From Aricia agestis (lineage: Eukaryota; Arthropoda; Insecta; Lepidoptera; Lycaenidae), in NCBI RefSeq assembly GCF_905147365.1, contig NC_056422.1, forward strand, positions 3,164,501 to 3,228,500: a stretch of 64,000 nt of DNA, read 5' to 3'. The notes beneath the pieces are model-generated. The model ran no database searches. It saw nothing but the letters and a program-made list of their open reading frames with translations, and was not told where the DNA came from. Both the position numbers and the translations under genes were made by a program. Shown here one piece after another: positions 1-10,370 of this stretch (position 1 is its first letter; each line of letters starts with the position of its first letter).

Positions 1-173
1 TTATATTTCTATTGTTCAACCCTTAATTATGTGCATCAAAAAACTCACACTAGTCGCATGGGGTTTCTACTAAGAACTTTTTTCGACTAAGACTTCTAGA
101 AATGAATAAAACGAAGTATTAATTATGCGAATTGTTAGAATGCTTTATCTTATATCTTTAAACGAGCAATTCT

Positions 174-175
<2 letters not shown>

Positions 176-251
<76 letters not shown>

Positions 252-253
252 TA
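176..253. repeat. (TA)n microsatellite
   Basis: An almost pure TA run of about 78 bases. It directly precedes a transposon tail fragment and is a likely site of length variation or assembly error. Confidence 0.95.
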
Positions 254-405
254 ATTGGAATCTCGGAATCGGCTCCAACAATTTTCATGAAATTTAGTAT
301 ATAGGGGGTTTCGGGGGCGATAAATCGATCTAGCTAGGAATCATTTTTAGAAAATGTAATTTTCATGGAATACCGAGCAAAGCTCGGTCAAATAGCTAGT
401 GATAA
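254..405 (+). mobile_element. RTE-like LINE 3' tail fragment
   Basis: Contains phrases seen at the 3' ends of common lepidopteran repeats, such as AATCGGCTCC and GAGCAAAGCTCGGTC followed by TAGCTAGT. No coding part is present. The class is assigned from resemblance only. Confidence 0.45.
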
Positions 406-768
406 TTAATCTCAATAAGCAATAACCTTCATTTGCCTTCACTAAAAAAATCAATCAACTACTGCTCTGCCTCGAAATCTCTTAAATATCACTATGGTTG
501 TGATCGAGATAAAAAAATCAATTAAGTATTCAATTTGATGACCAGATTTTTTTGAAACACCGAAGTATGTAGGTCCTGAGCTAATACTGACAAACATATT
601 TTCCTCATTTGTATGGTTTGTTACGCATTTCTGGTCTACACTATCATCACCATCCAGGATCAGGTCAGGGATTATTTTAGGCATCTCTGGGCTCTTAAAA
701 TATCTTGCCTATCGATTCATTCCCGTCACAAAACGGTGCATAGTTTTGAAGTTCGAAGGCTAGGCTCG
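406..768. other. No gene seen
   Basis: AT-rich sequence with only short random ORFs. I recognise no gene, RNA or repeat in it. Confidence 0.6.
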
Positions 769-1166
769 CAATTATTATTTTTAACAAAAAATTAAAACCG
801 ACTTCCAAGGTAAAAACAATAATAATATGAACTAAAAAGTATTAAATAACTCTTACTGTATAATAGTGCCTTTTTTAGAATTCGTCTAAATCTCAACTAT
901 TTCTGTACATACTACAGTCTTCATTATTTGAAGTCGGTACCAGCTAATTTTGTCGTGAGTTCAGTCAATGTCAGAATATCTGAAGCTTTTGGGACTGGTA
1001 CCGACTTCAAAGTAATGAAGACTGTAGTATGTACAGAAATAGTTGATTTAGACGAATTCTGAAAAAGGCACTATTATACAGTAAGAGTTATTTAATACTT
1101 TTTAGTTCATATTATTATTGTTTTTACCTTGGAAGTCGGTTTTAATTTTTTGTTAAAAATAATAAT
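769..1166. mobile_element. Foldback element, long inverted arms
   Basis: Two arms of about 170 bases, 769-941 and 991-1166, are near-perfect reverse complements around a spacer of about 50 bases. The outer ends carry the AACCGACTTCCAAGG / CCTTGGAAGTCGGTT motif that recurs at 2090, 11415, 13400 and 53335. There is no coding capacity. It behaves as a non-autonomous foldback transposon. One diverged arm reappears at about 12360-12520, next to another copy of the neighbouring repeat. Confidence 0.8.
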
Positions 1167-2105
1167 TTCACTCTTTTTAGCTATCTAAAAGATAAGGCTT
1201 TATGCGTAAATAACCACTACGAACGTCAACTATTCACATTATGTTACTGTAAGCGAAATTGTGGTAAATGCTTGCAGTTATCTAAGCGATGCTGCAATTT
1301 AAAAACTTTTATCTTAAAAGGTTAAGGAGTTTTGTTCAGTGCCTTTGGACCAAGAGACACCTTCATATGAACTTTCTCTTATTTGTAACATATGTTTAAG
1401 TTACTAGAAACAACATTTTAATTTTTAACCACTATGAGTCTTTTGATAAATTTCAAGGATTTCCCTCGATTGCTCATTGATCCCAACATCAGCTCACAAT
1501 TTTTGTAATTATTATACAAAATCAAGATTATATCCTATACAACAACACAAGGATTTTGAAAATCGGTCCACAAACAGCGAAATAATCATCAAAAACATCT
1601 GCTTCGATGCAAAATATAACGAAAAGCATCAATAATTGGGTCATAATGTGATGACCCATTGCATAATTATGATTTTGATGATGATGATCAAATTAATTGA
1701 TGTGTTGGCTTATGCTTTCAATTGTTTAAACAACGCTGAAATCCCCGTACCTGTATCTATAAGGATTCAAAAATTCTGTTGGGTACCTTCGGATCCAGGG
1801 TATAACCTGATGCGAAATCTTACTTTTTGGTAGCATTTACCTCGAATGCTTCAGAAAAAATTGAAATCACCATATGTTTCGATACAAATTTCAAAGAGTC
1901 CCCTGGATTCCTCCAGGATCCCATCATCAGATCATCACTTTTGTGAACATGGTACCAAATTCAAGTTAAACCCTATACAACACAAAAATAATTTTGAAAA
2001 TCGGATCACAAACGGCTGAGTTATCGTTGAACATACAAAAAAAAAAGAAGAAAAGATACATACAGCCGAACGTATAACCTCCTCCTTTTTGGAAGTCGGT
2101 AAGAA
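1167..2105 (+). repeat. Unclassified interspersed repeat X, copy 1
   Basis: About 940 bases that match 11405-12365 in reverse complement along most of the length. Shared landmarks are GGGTCATAATGTGATGACCC, the run around CATCATCAGATCATCACTTTTG, and a 3' end in CTCCTCCTTTTTGGAAGTCG. Partial copies lie at 2745-3300, 7935-8160 and about 53214-53345. I see no long ORF, and the class is unknown. The shared AAGTCGGT end links it to the foldback at 769-1166. Confidence 0.75.
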
Positions 2106-2392
2106 GTCTTTTATCTTCAGAAACCTTCCAGCCTCCAGCCTATTTCACTATTAATATTAATTTTAACAATAGAAATATTAAAAAAACGATTATAAACAAT
2201 TAAATATTGATATTAAGAAAAAATTTTGTTTCTAACAAAACAATTATGTGATGATAAATGAAACCAATTTTTTTTGACAATATTACTTGGATTTATAGTT
2301 TTTTGTTCAAGTTAAAAAAAATTATATAAACAAAGTATTAATTTTTTTTAAACTTTTATGGCCTGATCTTGTTAAGTATGTTTGTATAATAT

Positions 2393-2727
2393 ACTAGATG
2401 CCCCGCGCGGCTTCGCCCGCGATAATTAGGAATTTTATAGAAACCGTACATTTTCCCATAAAAAATAGCTATACTCCCTTCACGTAAATATTGCCATAAA
2501 AATTGCTCCAGTAGTTCGTGAGATAAACCCTTTCTAATATTTCCCCCGTTTTTCCCACATTTTCCTGAGTTTCTTCGGTCGTAGTAGGTTAGCGTTATAA
2601 TATATAGCCTTATTCGATAAATGAGCAATCTAACACTGAAATAAGTTTTTAAATCGGACCTGTAATTCCTGATATTAGCGCGTTCAAGCAAACATACTCT
2701 TCAGGTTTATAATATTAAAATATATAT
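2393..2727 (+). mobile_element. RTE-like LINE 3' tail fragment
   Basis: Begins ACTAGATGCCCCGCG-CGGCTTCGCCCGCG, the usual start of the conserved 3' tail of this repeat class in Lepidoptera, and ends at TTTATAATATTA. Only non-coding tail sequence is present. Confidence 0.6.
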
Positions 2728-2990
2728 ATTTTTTTTAATTATCGCTTGACAAATTCGAGTCTCGATCAAAAAGACCAATAACAGGGTCATAATAGGCTCA
2801 TAATCATGGGACGATGCATGGTATAAGTGATGATGATGATGATACTCTTCAGGTTTATAATATTAAAGTATAGATTTTTTTTTAATTATCGCTTGACAAA
2901 TTCGAGTCTCGATCAAAAAGACCAATAACAGGGTCATAATAGGCTCATAATCATGGGACGATGCATGGTATAAGTGATGATGATGATGAT
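2694..2990 (+). repeat. ~147-bp tandem duplication
   Basis: Positions 2694-2841 and 2842-2990 are near-identical direct copies. Both start ATACTCTTCAGG and end in a GATGAT run, and they differ mainly in the A/T run near the start. The unit joins the end of the RTE-like tail to the start of repeat X, so the duplication postdates that junction. Confidence 0.9.
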
Positions 2991-3300
2991 GAATGTAATT
3001 TGCATAGTAGCATAATATGCTTTCCGTTCTTAAAACAACGCCGAAACTCCCAAACTTGTATCTATAAAGAATCAAGAGTTCTCTCAGCACCTTCCGAACC
3101 ACGGTATACCAGGTATACCTCGGTGCAAAATCTTACTTTTTTGTAGCATATGCTTAGAATACTTCTCACGAAACCGAAGTCACCACATGTTTTCCTATAA
3201 ATTTTGAGGAGCTCCCTCGATTACTTATGGATCCTTCATCAGATCACCACTTTTGTGAATATAATACCAAATTGGGATGAAACCCTATATATACCCTAAT
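2745..3300 (+). repeat. Repeat X, partial copy
   Basis: Shares with 1600-1985 the sequence around GGGTCATAAT, the 'AACAACGCCGAAACTCCC' block and the 'ATCATCAGATCACCACTTTTGTGAA' block. It is more diverged than the 1167/11405 pair. Confidence 0.65.
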
Positions 3301-3420
3301 ATCCAACATAGAGTCATCATAGATGGTTTATATAATAGAATAGTAAGCACTCTATGTAAAGCATCCATATCCAGTCACAAACTTACAAATTACATGGAAT
3401 TGCTTATTATCTTATGAACT

Positions 3421-4055
3421 ACTAGCTGTTGCCCGCGACTTCGTCCGCGTGGACTTCAGTTTATAGCGCGAGATGTCAACAAAATTGGTGTCAAAATCTT
3501 TTATAAAAAAAAACCCTGGTACCCCTTAAATCAAAACAGCTGTGCAGTGCGCACATAATATTTCATTTTTTAAAATTAAACTTTATATATTATGCCAAAT
3601 TTTAGAGCTTATTTAGCCCCCCAATTACACAACTTTACCCATAAACTATTTATCATTGATAGGTTTAAGGTTACGTCACTGTATATAATATAAAGTACTG
3701 ACTTATTAAATAACGTAAAAAAGAAATAACAATCGAAAAAAATCGGAACTCAAGTGTATGATCATACCACCTCTTATAGAAAGATGTTGGGCAAGCGTTA
3801 ACGCGATGTAAGAGACGCACGGCGCCATCTAGTGTGAATTTTTGGAACTAACTTAATTTGAACAAATTTTTGTATTTTCACCCCCTTTCAACCCATTTTT
3901 CCAGTAAAAAAGTAGCCTATGTCCTTTCTCAGGATTTAGACTATCTGTATACAAATTTTCATTACAATCGGTTCGGTAGTTTTGGCGTGAAAGCGAGACA
4001 GACAGACAGACAGACAGAGATACTTTCGCATTTATAATATTAGTATAGATTTATT
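3421..4055 (+). mobile_element. RTE-like LINE 3' tail
   Basis: Starts with CTAGCTGTTGCCCGCGACTTCG. It ends with GAAAGCGAGACAGACAGACA, then TTTCGCATTTATAATATTAG, which is the canonical end of a very abundant lepidopteran RTE-like tail. Related tails in this window are at 13316-13550, 13690-13870, 36843-37055, 43955-44122 and 48297-48440. It is non-coding here. Confidence 0.7.
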
Positions 4056-4387
4056 AGCGGGGAAGCCCACTAGTGGACCTTTTTATGACAAAATGTATGA
4101 GAGTCTTAAAATATTTAAATTGCGTCTAAAATTTTGTAAAAATAATCAAGAGCAGGTCAGAATGGACAAACTGGCTGCTCAACACTCTTCCAAGAGTTTT
4201 GATAAGTTCTGGAGAGGTACTAAGCAACTAAATAGTGAAGTTAGGTTAGGTTAGGATCCAATTAAGATTGCGAATTTACTTCGAGAGGTTTTTCAGGTGA
4301 AATCCCTGTTGCCGCTGGCTCTCGACACTGAGCGTCAAGTTCAGTCGGGCCCAGCGATTGGTTTCTCGGGTAAGGATGTGTCCAAGG
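4056..4387 (+). pseudogene. LINE reverse transcriptase fragment, 5' part (split)
   Basis: Translation from about 4074 reads FYDKMYESLKIFKLRLKFC and later SKSFDKFWRGTKQLN. This resembles the linker upstream of the reverse transcriptase in jockey-type non-LTR retrotransposons. A frame break occurs near 4250. The reading frame is cut at VSKV by the hAT-like insertion and resumes at 7472, where the duplicated target GTCCAAGG is followed by the continuation. It is a dead retrotransposon remnant. Confidence 0.65.
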
Positions 4388-4805
4388 TAGGGTTGCTGAG
4401 GATTCCTCTTCCGCTTCCTCATAATGAGGAAGTTCCGCAATATTTTGGGTTCCTCAACCGTTACCGCATCCTCATAAATAAAAAAAAAAAATCCTCTTCC
4501 GCTATCGCTTCCTCAAAATGGAACTTATGAGGAATTTCACTGCGCATGCGCGTCGCGTATCAACGCACACGCCAGAGCCAGAGAATTGTATCATTCACTC
4601 ATCTTTTTTTTGTGTGCGTTGTTGTGTATGTTTAGCCTGGGAAAATTAAGGAATTCAGACCGAATAATTCGTGTAGTTTTTGAAGTTGGTACAGTTGTTC
4701 CTAAAGGTGTCCAGATGAATATATACTAAAAGTCTCCGAGGGCGGGACAAGAGCCGGCGGTGGGGGAGGGGGGGAAGGCTCTTCCTGAAAATAATAAAAA
4801 ATAAA

Positions 4806-4946
4806 TAAAATTAGATAGACTCTATTTTGAAGGAGGAATCAGGGGACTACGTTACGCCGATTTACTGTATCTGTCTCTAGGTACAGTTAATCAAGGTAAC
4901 GTATTCCCGTGATTCCTCCTTCAAAGTTGATCCTATCTAAATTTAT
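4806..4946. repeat. Imperfect inverted repeat (hairpin MITE-like)
   Basis: AGATAGACTCTATTTTGAAG and GGAGGAATCA on the left are mirrored by TGATTCCTCCTTCAAAG and ATCCTATCT on the right around a ~60-base centre. It lies inside the hAT-like element and is non-coding. Confidence 0.7.
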
Positions 4947-4987
4947 TCTTTTTAAATATCTTCAGGAAGAATGAATCTATACCACTA

Positions 4988-5320
4988 CGTTTTTAAAAGC
5001 TTTTATTTAACTTGCTCTGTATGTATGTAAGTATGTATGTTACGGTGGAATTTTGGAACTCAATTTTGAAGTAGATATATTTAACCGATTGAGCTGAAAT
5101 TTTGCATACGCGTTTAGTTTGGATGACCATGCACGATTTGGTATGTGACATCACTCTAAATCCAATATGGCCGACCATCCAAGATGGCGAAATAATTATT
5201 GTTCTATGCAGTCCTGCAATATGGATTAAATGGAAGGGCTTTTTGAGAGTAACTCAAAAACGAATGTAATGTCATTCTACATCTAATATGGCGGCTCATC
5301 CAAGATAAGGGAATAGTTAT
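4988..5320 (+). mobile_element. LINE 3'-tail-like fragment
   Basis: Begins AAGCTTTTATTTAACTTGCT and carries the repeated phrases AATATGGCCGACCATCCAAG and AATATGGCGGCTCATCCAAG. This matches a frequent lepidopteran non-LTR 3' region from memory. There is no ORF. Confidence 0.4.
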
Positions 5321-5324
5321 TTTA

Positions 5325-5700
5325 AATAAATAAATAAAAATAAATAAATAAACGTTTATTCAGTAATCTGGACATTACACAAAGTTCTGTACATTTAAAT
5401 TTAAAAACACCACACAATACAAGTAGCTTGATAGTAATCAGAAACACAAAAAAAAAAAAAACAACAACAACAATGCAAGAGAAAAAAAATAAATAAATAA
5501 TAATAACCATAAAACAAAACATAATAATGCATTAAGCAAGGCGCCAGATACGAATTGGTTGGTGGTGTAATGCCCAAACTATTGAAGTGGAATCCACTCA
5601 GGTTCATGACTGTGGGCTCCACAGTCCCTGATATTCTGTGGACCCATTTTGTCGGCGTTGGACAGACTACGTCTTGACTCTTGAGGCACACAATAAATAA
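5325..5700 (-). mobile_element. LINE 3' end with A-rich tail (minus)
   Basis: On the minus strand the sequence ends CTGAATAAACGTTTATTTA followed by TTTA repeats, as in a short poly(A)-like LINE tail. The remainder (5520-5690) translates only into a short open stretch with no recognised domain. Confidence 0.45.
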
Positions 5701-5862
5701 TTATAATATTATGTGTAGTAAATGTATGGGTTGTGTGTAAGATAGTTAATAAATATTATAAACATAAATAAAATAGATAACATTGACTGTAAATAATAAT
5801 ATAAGCATTATAATATATACATAAAAATATAATTTGTGTGTGTAATTAAAGTAGAACAAAAA

Positions 5863-5883
5863 TATATATATATATATACATAT

Positions 5884-5928
<45 letters not shown>
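5863..5928. repeat. TA microsatellite
   Basis: A run of TA with a few CA interruptions. It immediately flanks the foldback MITE at 5929-6187, and a shorter TA run follows that element. Confidence 0.9.
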
Positions 5929-5931
<3 letters not shown>

Positions 5932-6187
5932 GGTGTAACAAAAACAAGTGATAATACTTTAGGGTGTGTACGTGTTCCTTGTAGAGAGTTCACTGTGAAA
6001 GTAGCAGCGCTGAAAGACCAAAAAAATTTTTCACCTTTGTATGGGGAAACTCGTGACGCTCGGGCCCTTGCCCATACAAAAGTGGAAAAAAGAATTCGTC
6101 TTTCAGAGTTGCTACTTTCACAGTTAACTCTCTACAAGGAACACGTACACACCCTAAAGTATTATCACTTGTTTTTGTTACACCCTG
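5929..6187. mobile_element. Foldback MITE, CAGGGTGTAAC ends, copy 1
   Basis: A 259-base near-perfect hairpin. The left end is CAGGGTGTAACAAAAACAAG and the right end is its reverse complement, CTTGTTTTTGTTACACCCTG. Both flanks are TA, consistent with Tc1/mariner-type TA targeting. A second copy lies in intron 3 of the P450 gene at 23005-23267. There is no coding sequence. Confidence 0.85.
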
Positions 6188-6194
6188 TATATAT

Positions 6195-6480
6195 ATATAC
6201 GATAGCGAAAAGTTGCAGGTGGTATGATTACGAACAATTCCTCAGAGCACTCCCCGTGATACAACCGATAGAGGATGCAGAGTGAAGCAACATCTCGGCG
6301 TAATTCCAGGGGGTCCAAGCTGTTTGAAACACTATGGCAGTCAACAATTCGAGCAGCCCTTCGTTGGATACGATCCAGAGGGAGCAGTTGGTATTTAGGC
6401 GCACCTGCCCAGAGATGAGAACAATATTCCATATGAGGCCGAACCTGCGCCTTGTAGAGTTGTAGGCGTTGGTCCGGACT
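6195..6480 (-). pseudogene. Non-LTR reverse transcriptase C-terminal fragment
   Basis: The minus-strand frame reads MEYCSHLWAGAPKYQLLPLD, then RIQRRAARIVDC, and RRDVASLCILYRLYHGECSE. This is the characteristic C-terminal region of jockey-like LINE reverse transcriptases (EYCSHLW...LD.IQRRA...LR..VASL..LYR...GEC). It is open for about 84 codons and has neither the catalytic YADD region nor the endonuclease. It is a relic inside the hAT-like composite. Confidence 0.75.
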
Positions 6481-6493
6481 GAAGTACCTACTT

Positions 6494-6795
6494 TATTTAA
6501 ATAGTCTAAAAAGAAGAAAATAAATTTCTCCTTAAAAATCCTCCTCCTCAATATATTGTACAATTTGCATGATAATAAAAGCTTGTCGCGAGACTTATTA
6601 ATCTATCAGTAAGTACTTGATAAATTTATAAAAAAATACATAATATTAATTACTCAGTTAAATTGGTACTACATAATATGTAGTTTATTTACAAATCGCG
6701 CGACAAGCTTTTATTATCATGCAAATTGTACAATATATTGAGGAGGAGGATTTTTAAGGAGAAATTTATTTTCTTCTTTTTAGACTATTTAAATA
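6494..6795. repeat. 97-bp inverted repeat pair
   Basis: Arms 6494-6590 and 6699-6795 are essentially perfect reverse complements, meeting at CTTGTCGCG / CGCGACAAG around a 108-base AT-rich spacer. Near-identity of the arms implies a recent origin or ongoing gene conversion. Confidence 0.9.
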
Positions 6796-7471
6796 AAAGC
6801 TTTTTTTCAAAAAGTTTTTTGTTTATAATTATTTTATCGTAAACATCTTTCAAATTTATTTTATCGTACAGTAAAAATGTTTGGACGTAATTTATAGTTT
6901 TAATGTAGATAATTAATGTAGAAGTCACTAAAGAGATATTTTAAATAATTTTCGAGTCACAAGCGAAAACCTTGAAAAAGAGATCTTTCCCCCCCTCCCC
7001 TTACCCCACCTTGCTCTTGCCCCACCCTCGGGGACTTTTAGTATATTCATCTGGACACCTTTAGGAAAAACTGTACCAACTTTCAAAACTACACGAATTA
7101 TTCGGTCTGATCGTCGATTTCTTAGACTAGTTACTGAGCTCCTCCTTAATTGCTGGACCGATTTTGATGATTCTTTATTGTGTGTGTTTTGAGAATGGTT
7201 TAGATTCATAGTTTGGTCCACTGGAAAATGCCCTTTTAATTAATTTTTGTGTAATGTACCTATGTACCTAGTTATGTACAGACAGGACAAAGACTTTTGG
7301 GTTGGGTCCGCTAGTATTTATAATTTCCTATCATCCTCTTCCTCTTCCGCTTTCTCATCCGCATCCTCTTCCTCAAAAAATATCCTCTTCCTCATCCGCA
7401 TCCTCTAAATTTGCGCGTGAAAATTCCTCTTCCTCCTCCTCTTCCTCAAAATCACTTCCTCAACAACCCTA

Positions 7472-7665
7472 GTCCAAGGTGATAAATGGCATGAAGAGGG
7501 GAAAATCGCCTGGTCACGACGGACTCAGTGCGGCACGCAGGCTTTCATCTGCATAGAGTATTAGGAATGTTCTATACGTTTTGTATCCGGCACTCCTATT
7601 TGCCAGCAGACCTCATGAGAACTATTGTGGTCCCTATCGTAAAGAATGTTCGGAATACACCATAA
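7472..7665 (+). pseudogene. LINE reverse transcriptase fragment, 3' part (split)
   Basis: After the duplicated GTCCAAGG the frame reads SKVINGMKRGKSPGHDGLS, the usual start of a non-LTR reverse transcriptase domain. It continues after frame breaks as IRHSYLPADLMRTIVVPIVKN. It continues the fragment that ends at 4387. The catalytic core is missing because similarity stops near 7665. Confidence 0.75.
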
Positions 7666-7934
7666 GTTTTGAAATTTTTTAAATTAATATTTACAATATT
7701 TCGCGGTCCGAAATTCGACCTTTCGTGGTCCGCACACGGACCGCGGTCCGCCTGTTGCCTGCCGCTGACTTAGACTATAAAACTTTTTAAGTCGAGTAAA
7801 ATAAAAAATAAACACTACATTTTTAACTGATGGTTGTTAAATACCTAATAGAAAACTAATTACCTATTAAAATCTGTATAATCATTTTGTAAAAATCAAA
7901 ATTGTCTGAAACGAGATGGTTGCCAATAACAGGC

Positions 7935-8160
7935 ATAAATCATAATATTCATCCTAGTCCTACAGCACACATACATACTACATAGTAATTTCAATGTCCA
8001 TTACTATTACTGAATTCTGATGAATATAATTTGCACATTAACATATACTTTCCGTTCTTAAAACAACGCTGAAACCCCCAAACTTGTATCTATAAGGAAT
8101 CAGTTCCGTCAGCACCTTCTCAACCATGGTATACCTTGATACAAAATCTTACTTTTCGCT
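7935..8160 (+). repeat. Repeat X, partial copy
   Basis: The block AAAACAACGCTGAAACCCCC, the TATCTATAAGGAATC block and GGTATACC...AAAATCTTACTTTT match 3000-3140 and 1725-1830. The copy is truncated at both ends. Confidence 0.65.
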
Positions 8161-8164
8161 TGCG

Positions 8165-8345
8165 CACGGGGTGGCAACGTCGCGCGCGGCAAATTACCGG
8201 TTAATTTTCAATACCAAAACCGAAATTAAAGAAAAACCGGTATTCTGCGTTTACCGGTAAAGTGCAACCTTTAACCGAAATTAATTTCGGTTTGGGGTCA
8301 ATAACCGAAACCGGTTTTGTTCTGCAACCGGTTTCCGAGCCCTGC
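8165..8345. mobile_element. hAT-like element end with ACCGGTT repeats
   Basis: Many copies of ACCGGT/AACCGAAA in both orientations. The right end in reverse complement reads CAGGGCTCGGAAACCGG, resembling a hAT terminus. I could not match a left terminus or a target duplication, so boundaries are uncertain. Confidence 0.4.
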
Positions 8346-8351
8346 TTAATG

Positions 8352-8764
8352 GTGAGTGGTTGACCAAAAAAAGGTATCTGAAGGGATTGGAAACGGTTTT
8401 TTAATCAATGATCTTTTAGCTTTGTTTTGGTCTAATCAGCATATTTTAGGTGCCGTAGTTTTTTTTATGAATTGTTTTGTGAACTGAGGCAGTTCTACAA
8501 CTTGTTTCTACACGAAACTTCAAACGCTATTTACTCGAAATCAACCCGAAGGGATTGGAAACGATTTATTTTTTATTTTTTTAATAAATGGTCTTTTAGC
8601 TTTGTTTTGGTCTAATCAGCATATTTTTAGGTGCCGTAGTTTTTTTTATGAATTGTTTTGTGAACCGAGGCAGTTCTACAACTTGTTTTAACACGAAACT
8701 TGAAACGCGATTTACTCGAAATCAAATTATTTACATTGAGGTCCCTTTTTGGTCAACCACTCAC
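8352..8764. mobile_element. MITE with 19-bp TIRs and internal duplication
   Basis: Perfect terminal inverted repeats GTGAGTGGTTGACCAAAAA at 8352-8370 and 8746-8764. The interior is a tandem pair of about 175 bases (8377-8545 and 8549-8724). Both start GAAGGGATTGGAAACG and end TTTACTCGAAATCAA. It is non-coding. I see no clear target-site duplication. Confidence 0.85.
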
Positions 8765-9326
8765 AATTATGTTCGTTATTTAATCCTTCGATTCTATCTT
8801 CTTTATTCTATTGTGTCTCGCTCATTGGTGAGCGTATGGGGCTTGATGGGTTAATAATAATAGTAAAATAAAATAAATAATTGAGGGGGGCTCTCATATA
8901 AAAACACTATTTTTTAGCTTCTAACCGTAAATAGATTAAGATTTTTAGAGTATTCCAAGAACTCAGCTATTTACATACCACATTAATTATTATAGTTAGA
9001 TTAGGAAGCTCCTAAAAATTTTGCAAAATAGTTACCCCAGTTAACTCATATTTTGTAGTTATTTTATAATTAAAATTTTGTATTTTGCAATATCCTATGA
9101 TGTTATTTCAATGAAAACAATTATGTTCTTAGAAGTTACTTCATTATCCTGATTATTAATTAGTATGCTTTACAACATTAAATGCCAGATGATTCAGACA
9201 GCTCGGTGGTTACAACAAAATGGTTTCCCTTTGACACTGTGTGTAAGCAACATTTTATAACAATCATATTTTTTTAATGTTTTAACAGACAATACTTGGC
9301 CATCGTGCCAAAAATGGCCACGTGTA
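8765..9326. other. No gene seen
   Basis: AT-rich. A short 'GGGGCTCTCATATAAAAACAC' stretch near 8885 resembles the start of repeat Z. Nothing else is recognised. Confidence 0.55.
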
Positions 9327-9375
9327 AGGGACGTTTGTTCTAAAATTACACGGGAATTTTAGAACAAACGTCCCT
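9327..9375. repeat. Perfect 21-bp hairpin
   Basis: Arms 9327-9347 and 9355-9375 begin AGGGACGTTTGTTCTAAAAT and are exactly reverse-complementary around a 7-base loop, ACACGGG. Confidence 0.95.
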
Positions 9376-9852
9376 CTCAATAAGGGACATCATCTCTTAA
9401 ACTATTATGTTTATCTAAGATTACTTGAGTTATCGCTGTAAATGGTGCAATTTGAAACAAAACTGTCTAGAAATTATTTTAATAGGCCGTTAAATGAAAG
9501 AGTTATGCCAGTTAGAAAATAAGAAAAACCTTTTTTTGCTCTCCTGTAAAGTCGGGGTTTGTCCCTTACGACATTTGAAATTTCCGCCGTCGATTTGCTT
9601 TCCGGGATAGGGCTCTTCACATGTCTCTGTTTTCGGCCTGATGCATTGCCTCCTGGGACGTGCAGTCAGTTTGCAGTGCAGTCAAAATTTGTTCTAGGGT
9701 TCCCTGACTATAGATCCTTTTTTATGTAGTGGTATCACGAGAGATTCTGTCCAATCGTCTGGCCTCTGTTCTGTTCTCCATACTTTAAGACATATTAGCC
9801 GTGTTCGTTTCATTTTTTCGCAGTTTGGCAGCTGACTGTCAACTTCATAATG
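9376..9852. other. No gene seen
   Basis: Moderately AT-rich sequence between two hairpins, with no ORF or known repeat that I recognise. Confidence 0.5.
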
Positions 9853-9900
9853 GAGTGTCATGTTCTAACAATTTCTGTCAGATTTTAGAACATGACACTC
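9853..9900. repeat. 15-bp hairpin
   Basis: GAGTGTCATGTTCTA at 9853-9867 is mirrored exactly by TAGAACATGACACTC at 9886-9900, with an 18-base loop. Confidence 0.9.
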
Positions 9901-9980
9901 ACAATGACACTAATTTTTAACTTTGCGCATGCGCAATGTGCATTGAAAAACGAAACGAACGCGACTATTGAATGCATGTT

Positions 9981-10024
9981 CATCACTGATCTCCATTATA
10001 CATGTATAATGGAGGTCAGTGATG
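9981..10024. repeat. 20-bp hairpin, one mismatch
   Basis: CATCACTGATCTCCATTATA, then CATG, then the reverse complement with one mismatch. It is the third hairpin within 700 bases. Confidence 0.9.
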
Positions 10025-10370
10025 TTCATACATTTCAATTGTCTCGCTCTAATTTCATAACTAATATCGCCATCTCACTCATACGTATGAAAATCTGAAA
10101 AGCGTGGCCAACTAGATGTGTGACGTCATCCGCGACCAACTCGATTTTAAGGAAATTCTAGAAGGAAACAAAAGAACGCGTGGAACACGAATGGAACACG
10201 CATCAAGACGCTTCATAATACGACAATTATAATTCGACATCAATATGCGAACTAGACGACACATATTTTTTCACTAATTGTAAAATCGAAGAATAAACGT
10301 TTTATTGCTGTAATCTGTAGCATTTTTCATTCGAGAAAACACTTAACAATGCATTACTCTGATTCCAGAT
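10025..10370. other. No gene seen
   Basis: No supported feature. It lies between the last hairpin and the decayed LINE endonuclease. Confidence 0.5.

Larger units (their letters stand above)
4388..7471. mobile_element. hAT-like DNA transposon (non-autonomous, composite)
   Basis: The ends are inverted: TAGGGTTGCTGAGGA on the left and TTCCTCAACAACCCTA on the right. They are flanked by the 8-bp direct repeat GTCCAAGG at 4380-4387 and 7472-7479. An 8-bp duplication and a TAGGG terminus are hallmarks of the hAT superfamily. Clusters of CCTCTTCCTC/GAGGAAG next to both ends look like subterminal transposase sites. There is no transposase ORF. The interior holds inverted copies (4650-4790 against 6963-7110) and several later insertions listed separately. 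The flanks are the two halves of one LINE frame, which supports the boundaries independently. Confidence 0.8.
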
